This document shows, in pieces, positions 29,959 to 38,427 of a stretch of 64,000 nucleotides of DNA. The position numbers and the translations under genes are program-made. Below the pieces are notes generated by a model. It worked only from the letters and a program-made list of their open reading frames with translations, did no database searches and was not told the DNA's origin. The stretch lies in NCBI GenBank assembly GCA_051251725.1, contig JBPOFN010000001.1, positions 124,001-188,000 on the forward strand, in the 5' to 3' direction. This DNA comes from JALZUE01 sp051251725. Lineage in GTDB: Bacteria; Pseudomonadota; Gammaproteobacteria; Enterobacterales; Alteromonadaceae. Positions within the stretch are counted from its first letter, which is position 1, and every line of letters starts with the position of its first letter.

Positions 29959-30312
29959 TTATTTTGTAATTTTTTGTTCGACCGAGCAATTACTCGCAAA
30001 GCTAAAGCCAAAGAAACTGCTTTTTTCATCGGCTCGCTCATTACTAATAGTTAATTGATCACCTCGACGTTTTTCATTTAGTTGATATAGACATTTTTCA
30101 GCATCGCCTTTTTTTAAGGTTTGTTGATGCGTGACAGAAATATGATCGCTGCTGTCATATTCAATCGTTATTTGTGTGTGCCTAAATGATAAGGATAACT
30201 TTTCAATATCAGCTAGCAAATATTGCTGCTCATCAATTATTGGGGCATTAGCGGCAAGTACTGATAATGGCAGTATCATTAAGCTAGATAGTAAAAGCGG
30301 TTTAATCGACAT
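29959..30312 (-). pseudogene. DUF4097-like protein, N-terminal fragment of the split gene
   Basis: 117 codons starting with a good signal peptide (about 1-20, ending SVLAANAPI). The native frame ends at QKIT; the final Lys and stop come from inserted DNA. Joined to the fragment at 25461-26223 it restores a protein of about 360 residues: exported, two or more cysteines (AEKCLY, ASNCSV), then the His-Gly beta repeats. Promoter and start appear intact, so a short exported fragment may still be made. Confidence 0.85.
29966..30001. repeat. 36-bp direct repeat, right copy
   Basis: Identical to 26188-26223. Here it is in its native place in the N-terminal coding part; the left copy resumes the frame exactly, so one of the two is a duplication made when the island entered. 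Confidence 0.97.
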
Positions 30313-30683
30313 ATGGGGAGCTCTCGTTATATTTTTTAGTTAAGTCACTGCTTATTCCACAAAACATGCCAACAACTAAAGTACTGAAATATATATATAT
30401 TAATGTAATTAACTAGAGCTATTCCTTATCTAAAGAACCAATAATTAGCCTATTTAACTATTATTTATGTAAAACCTTATTTAACGATTTCAGCGCAACA
30501 GTTATTACTTACCCTGAAAAATTTATTATAAACACTGCCTTTTAGGCCCCAAGCTCTGCTTTAAATCGCTGCGTATTTACCTCGCAAAATAATAGATAAA
30601 CCATACGCTTCTTTTTTATTAGACCAGTTATGGCATAATGCTGCACATAAATTAATTCTAATAATTGTCCTTCAAAAACAACT
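30313..30683. other. Divergent intergenic region before mutS
   Basis: About 370 AT-rich nt with the promoters of the split gene (minus) and mutS (plus). No operator or RNA was recognised; a short AT dinucleotide run lies near 30390. Confidence 0.5.
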
Positions 30684-33266
30684 ATGAATGCGCCTATTCC
30701 TGATTTAAGTTCTCACACCCCGATGATGCGTCAATATTTGACGTTAAAAGCAGAATTTCCCAATATTTTAATGTTTTACCGCATGGGTGATTTTTACGAA
30801 TTATTTTTTGATGATGCTAAACGCGCGTCTGATTTATTAGATATCTCGCTAACTGCACGTGGTAAAACAGGTGGCAATGCTATTCCAATGGCAGGTGTGC
30901 CTTATCATGCGGTCGAGAACTATTTAGCAAAATTAGTGCAACTAGGTGAGTCGGTCGCTATTTGTGAACAAATTGGCGATCCGGCGACAAGTAAAGGCCC
31001 CGTTGAGCGAAAAGTAGTTAAAATTGTCACGCCTGGCACCGTCAGCGATGAAGCCTTATTAAATGATCGGCACGACAATTTAATTGTTGCTGTCTTTGAA
31101 GCCAAAAACAAAGCCGGTGAATATGCCTTTGGTGTCGCTTATTTAGATATGACCAGCGGCCGTTTTGTTTTAACTGAACCCGCAACTGTTGAACAAGTGC
31201 AAGCGGAATTACAGCGTTTAAATCCGGCCGAACTTTTATATTCTGAGTCATTAGTTAACACCGCAATTATTGATAACCGTAAAGGACTGCGTCGTCGCCC
31301 AGAATGGGAATTTGATTTACAAACCGCGCATACGTTATTAAATAAACAATTTGGTACCAATGACTTAACCGGTTTTGGTGTGCAAGATAAACACCATGGC
31401 GTTGCCGCTGCTGGGTGTTTATTTCAATATGTAAAAGACAGCCAGCGCATTGCCCTGCCGCATATTCGTAATTTATTAACAGAGTCGTCAAGTCGCGCAG
31501 TGGTCTTAGACGCAGCAACTCGTCGTAATTTAGAGCTAACGCAAAACTTATCGGGCGGACACGAAAACACCCTTGCTGCAATTTTAGATAAAACAGCAAC
31601 CCCCATGGGTTCGCGTTTATTAAAACGTTGGTTACATTTTCCACTGCGCGATCTTAATATCCTTGAATGTCGACAAACGGTTATTAGTGAAATTATTGCG
31701 TTAGAACTTAATGACGAATTACACAGTTTATTAAAACAGGTTGGCGATATTGAACGTATTGTTGCCCGTATTGCGCTGCGCTCTGCTAGGCCGCGTGACT
31801 TTGCTAGGCTGAGAAATTCTCTCCAGCAATTACCTGAATTACAAACCATTTTAGCTGAGTCTAACAACCAGCAATTAGCAAAAATTGTTGCCCATACCAC
31901 GCCAATTCCAGATATTGAAAACTTGTTAGTAGAAGCGATTATTGATAATCCGCCTGTGCTGATAAGAGATGGTGGCGTTATTGCCCCCGGTTATCATCAG
32001 GAACTTGATAAGCTTAGAGATTTAAGCCAAGGCGCAAGTAATTTATTGCTTGAAATTGAACAGCGTGAAAAAGCGCGCACCGGCATCGCAAACTTAAAAG
32101 TAAGTTATAACAAGGTTCATGGTTTCTATATTGAAATTAGCCGTGCCCAAGCCGCTGATGTGCCTAGTGATTATATTCGCCGTCAAACCTTAAAAAATAA
32201 CGAACGTTTTATCACCGAAGAATTAAAGTCGCACGAAGAGCAAGTATTAACTGCACAAAGTCGATTTTTAGCGCTTGAAAAACGTTTATATGATGAGTTG
32301 TTTGATGCGGTTTTACCCCATATAGAAAAGCTGCAAAACTTATCAGATGCTTTAGCAGAATTAGATGTGTTAAATAACTTTGCTGAGCGCGCTCAAACAC
32401 TTAATTACGTTAAACCACAATTACACCAAGACGCGGGTATTAATATTGAAGCTGGTCGTCACCCCGTCGTTGAGCAAATGACCGCTGATGCCTTTATTGC
32501 TAATCCAGTGGTGTTAGACGACAGCCGGAAAATGTTAATTATTACTGGCCCGAATATGGGCGGTAAATCGACCTATATGCGTCAAACAGCCTTAATAGTG
32601 CTATTGGCACACGTTGGCTGTTATGTCCCGGCACAAGCGGCTAAAATTGGTTTAGTTGACCGAATATTTACCCGTATTGGCGCCTCAGATGATTTAGCCT
32701 CAGGCCGCTCAACGTTTATGGTAGAGATGACCGAAACCGCGAATATTTTACATAATGCTACTTCTCGCAGTTTAGTGTTATTAGATGAAATAGGCCGCGG
32801 TACAAGTACCTACGATGGTTTATCCCTGGCATGGGCGTGCGCAGAAATGCTGGCAATAAAAACCCAAGCCTATACCTTGTTTGCCAGCCATTATTTCGAG
32901 CTGACTTTACTGGCGGAGCAAATCCCAACGTTGGCGAATGTGCATTTAGACGCAATGGAACACGGCGACGATATTATTTTTATGCATGCGGTGCAAGAAG
33001 GTGCAGCAAGTAAAAGCTTTGGTTTACAAGTAGCGCAATTAGCCGGTATTCCAAAACCGGTAGTGACACGAGCAAAACAAAGATTAGCTGAATTAGAAGC
33101 GCAAAAAGAACCCACAATACTCACGCCAGCGACACAAGCATTTGAGCAATTACCTTTAATGGAGACAAGTCATCCTGTGATAGACGAGTTGGGGAGTATT
33201 GACGTAGATAATCTAACCCCGAAACAAGCGTTAGATCTTTTATACCAACTAAAAGCTCAGTTATAA
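30684..33266 (+). CDS. mutS: DNA mismatch repair protein MutS
   Basis: 860 aa, close to the E. coli length. The mismatch-reading Phe-X-Glu motif is in MGDFYELFFDDA near residue 37, the Walker A is TGPNMGGKSTYMRQ, Walker B LVLLDEIGRGTSTYDG, and the C-terminal tetramerisation helix region is present (LTPKQALDLLYQLK). MutS recognises mismatches and recruits MutL. It is monocistronic here and ends at a strong bidirectional terminator. Intact, so no mutator phenotype is implied. Confidence 0.98.
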   Translation: MNAPIPDLSSHTPMMRQYLTLKAEFPNILMFYRMGDFYELFFDDAKRASDLLDISLTARGKTGGNAIPMAGVPYHAVENYLAKLVQLGESVAICEQIGDPATSKGPVERKVVKIVTPGTVSDEALLNDRHDNLIVAVFEAKNKAGEYAFGVAYLDMTSGRFVLTEPATVEQVQAELQRLNPAELLYSESLVNTAIIDNRKGLRRRPEWEFDLQTAHTLLNKQFGTNDLTGFGVQDKHHGVAAAGCLFQYVKDSQRIALPHIRNLLTESSSRAVVLDAATRRNLELTQNLSGGHENTLAAILDKTATPMGSRLLKRWLHFPLRDLNILECRQTVISEIIALELNDELHSLLKQVGDIERIVARIALRSARPRDFARLRNSLQQLPELQTILAESNNQQLAKIVAHTTPIPDIENLLVEAIIDNPPVLIRDGGVIAPGYHQELDKLRDLSQGASNLLLEIEQREKARTGIANLKVSYNKVHGFYIEISRAQAADVPSDYIRRQTLKNNERFITEELKSHEEQVLTAQSRFLALEKRLYDELFDAVLPHIEKLQNLSDALAELDVLNNFAERAQTLNYVKPQLHQDAGINIEAGRHPVVEQMTADAFIANPVVLDDSRKMLIITGPNMGGKSTYMRQTALIVLLAHVGCYVPAQAAKIGLVDRIFTRIGASDDLASGRSTFMVEMTETANILHNATSRSLVLLDEIGRGTSTYDGLSLAWACAEMLAIKTQAYTLFASHYFELTLLAEQIPTLANVHLDAMEHGDDIIFMHAVQEGAASKSFGLQVAQLAGIPKPVVTRAKQRLAELEAQKEPTILTPATQAFEQLPLMETSHPVIDELGSIDVDNLTPKQALDLLYQLKAQL

Positions 33267-33302
33267 CCGGTTAGAATCCGTGGTAAAAAATTGCGTTTAA
33301 TT

Positions 33303-33350
33303 AAATAAGCTAACTTACGGTGATAAAGCCGGTAAGTTAGCTTATTTTTA
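33303..33350. terminator. Bidirectional terminator between mutS and the lipoprotein operon
   Basis: A 16-bp perfect stem (33303-33318 with 33332-33347) with T run on the plus strand and A/T flank on the other. It lies between convergent genes. Confidence 0.88.
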
Positions 33351-33408
33351 TATTGTTTAACTGTTTATTTAACTAAGCTGTTAGTTAAACAAGTTAAACC
33401 AAGCTTAA

Positions 33409-34047
33409 TTATTTAGTTTCAACGATTTTATAAGGGCCGTTTAACAAACCTCTTTTTTTACCTAAGATAGCAACGTTATTTGCTACTCTTGCGGTTTGTG
33501 GTGTGTAGTCTGTAATTTCACCGGCAATTTGTGAAACTACCGCGCCAACTAAAGCGCCAACTAAACCACCACCGCTATTAGCATTAGGATCGTACTGCGC
33601 AAAAATCGGCGCATCCCAAAGTAAAGTACCGGTTTTAACTGACACTAACTTTATATACCCTTTGACAATAGTTACTGACGATAAAATATTATATTTTTGT
33701 CCCCAGTCTTCAATATCAACATATAAAACAGCATCTGCACCCAGTATTTCATCTATTTTTTCTAAAGGAATACTGTTCATTTCTGCTGGTGTTGGCAGGC
33801 CATTTTCTTTCAAAAAAGTATCAATCACTGAAACAGGGAAAACATAATAACCCTTCTCTGCTAGTGGTTGAGTAATGGTAGATAAATAAGAGTACGGCGC
33901 CGTTACTTCAACTGAATTATTCATTGGTGGCATAACTAAAATTGAGCGCGGCGCATGCGTTTTCAACGCCGTATAGTTATATGGTTCAACCGTTGCACAA
34001 CCGGTAACAAAGATTAACAATGCGACTATTAGACTTAGGTTTTTCAT
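33409..34047 (-). CDS. DUF799 (GNA1162-type) lipoprotein
   Basis: About 212 aa from the ATG at 34047, which has AAAGGA 6 nt upstream; the upstream extension to 34083 overlaps the preceding gene and lacks a ribosome site. Signal ends at a lipobox (FVTGCATVE). The body has the alpha/beta region typical of DUF799 (SILVMPPMNNSVEV, then ADAVLYVDIEDWGQKY) and a glycine-rich hydrophobic stretch near the end (GGGLVGALVGAVVSQIAG). Last gene of the CsgG/DUF4810/DUF799 operon, whose products are thought to act together at the outer membrane; the precise role is not known. Confidence 0.88.
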   Translation of the reverse strand: MKNLSLIVALLIFVTGCATVEPYNYTALKTHAPRSILVMPPMNNSVEVTAPYSYLSTITQPLAEKGYYVFPVSVIDTFLKENGLPTPAEMNSIPLEKIDEILGADAVLYVDIEDWGQKYNILSSVTIVKGYIKLVSVKTGTLLWDAPIFAQYDPNANSGGGLVGALVGAVVSQIAGEITDYTPQTARVANNVAILGKKRGLLNGPYKIVETK

Positions 34048-34057
34048 AATTAATCCT

Positions 34058-34420
34058 TTATTTATTCGCTGAAGCACGTTCAATCAAACCATTAATAAAT
34101 ACCGTTGATTCAGGAAAAAGTTCCTTCTCTTTGGCTAATGACGATAAAGCTAAATCTTTTTGGCCAGACGCTGCGTACATTAAACCTAAATGGGCGTAAA
34201 CTCCCGGTGGTACGGGTTTATTTTCAGCTTTCGCTTGTTCAATATCAGTTTCTAAAATATCTATTTGCACAATAGCAGAAACTTCTTCAGGTTTAATATG
34301 ACCTTTATAAACTAAAGATTCATATTGTCCCCAGTGATACTGAGTATTATTTGATGCACAACCACTGAGCAAAACAATACAAACACCGGCGATTAACTTA
34401 AACGGTAATACTTTCATCAT
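34058..34420 (-). CDS. DUF4810 lipoprotein
   Basis: About 120 aa from the tandem ATGs at 34420/34417; AGGAAG lies 2 or 5 nt before them, favouring the second. Signal peptide with lipobox VLLSGCASNN. The body (YHWGQYESLVYKG, then PPGVYAHLGLMYAASGQKDLAL) matches the DUF4810 pattern with one TPR-like helical pair. It lies 10 nt after the CsgG-like gene and 10 nt before the DUF799 gene, so all three lipoproteins are cotranslated, suggesting one complex. Confidence 0.88.
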   Translation of the reverse strand: MMKVLPFKLIAGVCIVLLSGCASNNTQYHWGQYESLVYKGHIKPEEVSAIVQIDILETDIEQAKAENKPVPPGVYAHLGLMYAASGQKDLALSSLAKEKELFPESTVFINGLIERASANK

Positions 34421-34430
34421 AACTTCCTGT

Positions 34431-35108
34431 TTATTCTTCAAATGACAAGGTGCCATTCTCTAAATCTCTAGTCATGTTGTTAATGCTTTCTTTGATAGCA
34501 AAATCAAGCACTTTACCGTTCAAGGTAGCATCGTAACCCGCTTTAGAACCAAAACCTATAACTTGTCTTTCGTCTAAAGAAAATTCACCCGCACCTTGCG
34601 TTGAATAAATAACTTCTGATGTTAAAACATCAATAATATTTAACGAAACTTTGGCATAAGCAATTTGAGATTTTCCTGCGCCTAAAAGACCAAACAGCTG
34701 TTTATCACCAATTACTTTTCGACCAAATTCAGTAACGCCGCCACTAACAACATAACGTGCACCTTTAATGTTTTGCTTAATACCTAGCAGATCAGCTTCT
34801 TTTTGTAGGTTGGCTAAGTTTTCACGATCAACAACTTTAAAACGATTAGTTTGTTGTAAGTGCGTTTTTAAAATCGTTTTACCTTGATTACCTAACTTAT
34901 CAATATTCGAGGCAAACAAGCCTTGCATATAATTAGATCGGTTATTAAATTCACCGAGTACTAAGGTAGATTTAGGACCGTTATAAACAGTTTTATTGGT
35001 TTCAACTGGCACTATTTCTACTTTACGCTGCGTTTGCGTTGCACAGCCAGAAACTAAAAATAGTAGTGTGAAAAATAAGGTGATTTTGCGACAGAAATGA
35101 GAATTCAT
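34431..35108 (-). CDS. CsgG/HfaB family lipoprotein
   Basis: 225 aa with a lipoprotein signal (LFLVSGCATQTQ). The CsgG-type fold is shown by RFKVVDRENLANLQKEADLL, then GARYVVSGGVTEF and the C-terminal amphipathic segment. Curli CsgG forms a nonameric secretion pore, but this shorter relative has no csgA/B/E/F neighbours, so curli export is unlikely. It leads the three-gene lipoprotein operon with DUF4810 and DUF799 partners. Confidence 0.87.
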   Translation of the reverse strand: MNSHFCRKITLFFTLLFLVSGCATQTQRKVEIVPVETNKTVYNGPKSTLVLGEFNNRSNYMQGLFASNIDKLGNQGKTILKTHLQQTNRFKVVDRENLANLQKEADLLGIKQNIKGARYVVSGGVTEFGRKVIGDKQLFGLLGAGKSQIAYAKVSLNIIDVLTSEVIYSTQGAGEFSLDERQVIGFGSKAGYDATLNGKVLDFAIKESINNMTRDLENGTLSFEE

Positions 35109-35219
35109 TGTTTTTACTCCATTAAAAAAGAGAAGGTATTATCCAAGGATTATGATTAAAAGCAACGTAAAACACTTACTTATAAAAATAGCTAAATGCT
35201 TTACGGTAGACTTTCAACA

Positions 35220-36668
35220 CTATAAGTATTTAGGTACGTAGTCGCTAGGGACAAAGTGACAAAAAATATTAGCAAAGCTTTTACCGTTTAAAGCAATTGG
35301 CCGGCCATGAGTTAAGCGCGCACTTTCATAAAAGATAACTTCACCTGGTTTTAGTAATATTTTGTGTTGGCGATAATAATTGTCTTCTATTACTAACGGC
35401 CAGTCTTCATTTACTTCTTGGTCAACATTAATAATAACACCAAGGATATGAGTTTCAACGCGATCTCGATGGCACTTTAGCTGCGCTTTATCAGTATAAA
35501 TACGAATACCATAAACATAAGAAGACTCTAAGACCTTACCACACCAATCCGTCACTGCTGGCTTAAGAGCATCATGAATTTCTTGTTTTAATGCATCTTG
35601 TAATTCAACTAAAAAGGTTGTTTGTTGCCGCTTATTATTACTGACAATAAAATCACCCGCGACATGTTCATCAATCTTATTTACTTTATTGGCCTGATAA
35701 AAATTACTTATTTGGTTAAATAATGGCTCTGGTAATTTTGACTTGATAAAACCTGTGGTGGTGTAATTAGGCACATATTCGTTTTCTTCTTTGATCCATT
35801 TTTTAGGCGCAGCAGGTAACCGGCTTCGCTCTCGAAAGCGTTTAATAATGACTGCTTTATTATCAAAAAGTGTCGGCTTGATCAAATATGCACTCGCTAT
35901 ATTTTCACTTCCGTCAGGCAATAAATTATTCCAAATAATCGCCTGACCTTGTTTAGGCTTAAACTCTTCACCGGCATTGACAAAAACAGTTTCTCCGCCT
36001 TCGCTGATGTCATTGAGAAAAATCATTACTGTGAAGGTACGTTGCCCCATTTTATCTTTAGCTAGTGCTAACGAGTTTTGTTTTAACTCTTCAGGTTCAA
36101 AATAATCGACATTAACATCACTAGCTTGACCAACTTGATAACATTGACATTGTAAAACTTCACTATAAGAGGGATCGATACCAATAAGGCGACAGATCCT
36201 ATTGTCAACATCAGCAATTAAGTCATCAGCATTAGACTCAAAACTCGATATTATCGGTTGATTATCTTGTGATGAAGGTGTTTTGGTTCGACAAGCTTTA
36301 GCTGTTAAGCTAGCTAAGAGGTGGTCGCATTCTTTTTTATTAAGAAAATTATCGAGTGTATATAATTCGAGCTTTTTAGCTTGGCTTTTAATTGCGTTAG
36401 GTATGAATATTTTATTTAAATCAATTTTTATATGCTGAGTCTTTTGACCTAATTGTTGCGAACTTTGTGTTTGCTTACGCCGCTCAGCATCAAATGGATT
36501 CACTAAATGCTCAACCGGCACACTTGGCAAATATTTCATTTCTTTGGCTATCGCTAAAAAATCAAAACCATCATCAAGTAATATTTTAAAAAGTCCGTCT
36601 TTATTTTGGCCATTTTTAACGTTTAACGTTATCCAGTCTTTCCATTCTTGAGTGAAGGTTGTTTTCAT
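35220..36668 (-). CDS. Tandem 2-oxoglutarate/Fe(II) oxygenase, prolyl-4-hydroxylase-like
   Basis: 482 aa with two oxygenase-like domains. Domain 1 (about 100-282) resembles P4Hc (QRTFTVMIFLNDISEGGETVF, 209-229) but the expected His-X-Asp reads Asn186-Val-Asp188 and the distal His is replaced near 256-262 (NIASAYL), so it probably cannot bind iron. Domain 2 (about 345-475) has His400-Arg-Asp402, the distal His454 and the likely 2-oxoglutarate-binding basic residue Lys463 (THGRPIALNGKSFANIF), so it looks active. The N-terminal 60 residues resemble a small helical module. Substrate unknown. It is monocistronic after the lipoprotein operon promoter region. Cytoplasmic; no signal. Confidence 0.78.
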   Translation of the reverse strand: MKTTFTQEWKDWITLNVKNGQNKDGLFKILLDDGFDFLAIAKEMKYLPSVPVEHLVNPFDAERRKQTQSSQQLGQKTQHIKIDLNKIFIPNAIKSQAKKLELYTLDNFLNKKECDHLLASLTAKACRTKTPSSQDNQPIISSFESNADDLIADVDNRICRLIGIDPSYSEVLQCQCYQVGQASDVNVDYFEPEELKQNSLALAKDKMGQRTFTVMIFLNDISEGGETVFVNAGEEFKPKQGQAIIWNNLLPDGSENIASAYLIKPTLFDNKAVIIKRFRERSRLPAAPKKWIKEENEYVPNYTTTGFIKSKLPEPLFNQISNFYQANKVNKIDEHVAGDFIVSNNKRQQTTFLVELQDALKQEIHDALKPAVTDWCGKVLESSYVYGIRIYTDKAQLKCHRDRVETHILGVIINVDQEVNEDWPLVIEDNYYRQHKILLKPGEVIFYESARLTHGRPIALNGKSFANIFCHFVPSDYVPKYL

Positions 36669-36897
36669 AACTTATCCAAAGTGCTGCTTTCGTTTAATTT
36701 ATTGTTTCAAGGTAATTTGAAATACAGGTTTACGCTATTAAAAATCGCGAGAGTAAGCAATAGCTATTTTAAATTATTAATCCTCAGAGTTATTTAAGGA
36801 ATAACGCTCGATGGAAATTTGAGGAAAATAGCAGAAGTATTATTAAGAACGGGGTTTAAGGTGCTGTACGAATTATAAACTTGTTTCGTTAAACGAA

Positions 36898-36935
36898 AAG
36901 TGGGCTGGTATTACGTTAATAATACCAGCCCACTT
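36898..36935 (-). terminator. Strong hairpin, likely terminator of the riboflavin operon
   Basis: A 16-bp perfect stem (36898-36913 with 36920-36935), 6-nt loop, with TTTTCG after it on the minus strand. A second palindrome overlaps its 3' flank. Confidence 0.65.
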
Positions 36936-37033
36936 TAATAATATGCATCCTACACGCTTTGTATCCTTACAGAAACACCATTTATTATTGTTTTATTCCT
37001 GAATAGTGACAGACAATGTCTGCTTAAAGCATT

Positions 37034-37120
37034 TTATAAGTATACAAAAGCGATACTTAAGCTCATAACAACAAAAACAACTAAACAACAATCAATGGCT
37101 AAATGTTTATAACTCTTCAT
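37034..37120 (-). CDS. Possible 28-aa membrane microprotein
   Basis: Codes MKSYKHLAIDCCLVVFVVMS and eight more residues, a single hydrophobic helix after a short basic start. An AGG lies 9 nt before the ATG. It sits 150 nt after ribBX on the same strand. There is no homology evidence; chance is a real possibility. Confidence 0.25.
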   Translation of the reverse strand: MKSYKHLAIDCCLVVFVVMSLSIAFVYL

Positions 37121-37269
37121 TTGGCGACCTGATTTCAAGTTAAATATAAAGATATATATTTTTGTTTGACCTTATCTTTATAACAAACTCTTTTTAGAAG
37201 ATCGAGCGTTATATTTTATTTTTTATAATACTTTCAACACCTTAGTGTTAATAAAATGTAAATAAAAAG

Positions 37270-38379
37270 TTATTCTGCTATATATTCAACAACTTCTAAA
37301 CCAAAACCAGACAGTGAATGATATTTAGTTTGCGCGCTTAATAAACGCATTTTGCCAACACCTAAATTAGCAAGAATTTGTGAACCCACACCAACATTAC
37401 GTGAACCAATATGACGTTTAGGCTCTTGTACTGTTTCGCCAGCATCAATTTTGGCGTATTTTTTCACTTGCTCAATAAGCGTTTCAGGCGATTGGTGCTT
37501 ACCTAATAAAACTAAAACCCCACCTTCAGCGCCAATACGCGCTAATGCTTTGCCTATTGGCCATTTAGCAATACTGTCACGCTGACTAAATAATAAATCA
37601 CGGAAGGTGCTTTCTAAATGTACGCGCACAAGCGTTGGCGTATCACTATTAATTTCACCTTTGGTTAGCGCAAAATGTGCCTGGCCATCAATGGTGTCTT
37701 TAAAAATAGTTAAATCAAAATCACCAAATTCGGTCGGTAATTTACACTGTGAAATTCGTTCAATGGTCGTTTCGGTCGCATTTCGATATTCAATTAAATC
37801 AGCAATAGTACCAATTTTAATATCGAATTTTTTAGCGATAACTTCTAAGTCAGGACGACGCGCCATGGTGCCGTCTTCATTTAAAATTTCAACAATGACA
37901 GAAGCCGCTTCAAAGCCTGCTAAGCGCGCTAAATCAACACCTGCTTCAGTATGCCCTGCGCGATTAAGAACGCCGCCATCTTTAGCGATCAACGGAAAAA
38001 TATGACCAGGCTGAACAATCGCATGTTCGTCGGCATCTTTATTACAAGCGGCTAATACGGTTGTTGCACGGTCGCCCGCTGAGATCCCCGTAGTAACACC
38101 ATGTGCCGCTTCAATTGAAACCGTAAAATTGGTGGTAAATTGCGCTTCGTTTTTATCGACCATTAATGGCAATTTTAACTTTTTACATTTTTCACGACTC
38201 ATCGGCATACAGATCAAACCGCGGCCATGAGTCGCCATAAAATTAATAGCTTCTGGGGTAACTTGTTCAGCGGCCATAATAAAGTCGCCTTCATTTTCAC
38301 GATCTTCATCATCCATCAAGATAATCATCTTACCTTGTTTAATGTCTTCGATGATTTCTGCTGGGGTGTTTAATTGCAT
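37270..38379 (-). CDS. ribBX: RibBX: DHBP synthase fused to a degenerate GTP cyclohydrolase II domain
   Basis: 369 aa. The N-terminal half is an intact 3,4-dihydroxy-2-butanone-4-phosphate synthase (DDEDRENEGDFI, RGLICMPMS, HAIVQPGHIFPLIAKDGGVL, RAGHTEAGVDLARLAG). The C-terminal half aligns in position with GTP cyclohydrolase II but lacks the three zinc cysteines (the region reads VRVHLESTFRDLLFSQRD) and the GRGIG catalytic stretch, so it cannot have that activity. This is the RibBX variant known from many proteobacteria, where a separate ribA supplies cyclohydrolase. It lies 48 nt after ribE. Confidence 0.9.
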   Translation of the reverse strand: MQLNTPAEIIEDIKQGKMIILMDDEDRENEGDFIMAAEQVTPEAINFMATHGRGLICMPMSREKCKKLKLPLMVDKNEAQFTTNFTVSIEAAHGVTTGISAGDRATTVLAACNKDADEHAIVQPGHIFPLIAKDGGVLNRAGHTEAGVDLARLAGFEAASVIVEILNEDGTMARRPDLEVIAKKFDIKIGTIADLIEYRNATETTIERISQCKLPTEFGDFDLTIFKDTIDGQAHFALTKGEINSDTPTLVRVHLESTFRDLLFSQRDSIAKWPIGKALARIGAEGGVLVLLGKHQSPETLIEQVKKYAKIDAGETVQEPKRHIGSRNVGVGSQILANLGVGKMRLLSAQTKYHSLSGFGLEVVEYIAE

Positions 38380-38427
38380 GGCAACCTCTTACATTCATTT
38401 TGCTGGTTACAGCAAAATTGATTAAAT

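Larger units (their letters stand above)
26224..29965. mobile_element. 3.7-kb composite island with Rhs toxin tips and Y1 transposase elements
   Basis: Everything between the two 36-bp copies is foreign to the split gene. In minus-strand order it holds: an element end, an Rhs core/toxin fragment, its candidate immunity gene, a truncated Y1 transposase, an intact REP-associated-type transposase element, the tail of a second toxin, a 220-aa partner gene, and a second kind of element end. No integrase is present. The order toxin-partner-toxin remnant-partner is that of Rhs loci with displaced orphan tips (known for polymorphic toxins); how this piece moved into the gene is inference. Confidence 0.85.
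36669..37269. other. 600-nt region between ribBX and the oxygenase gene
   Basis: Holds a strong hairpin (36898-36935), a neighbouring palindrome (36883-36897) and a possible 28-codon frame (37034-37120). No longer gene was found. In relatives ribH and nusB follow ribBA/ribBX; they are absent here. Confidence 0.5.

Noticed and set aside
26188..30001. Ordinary insertion sequence with short target duplication
   Set aside because: The duplication is 36 bp and the borders carry two different element ends, so a single simple IS does not explain it.
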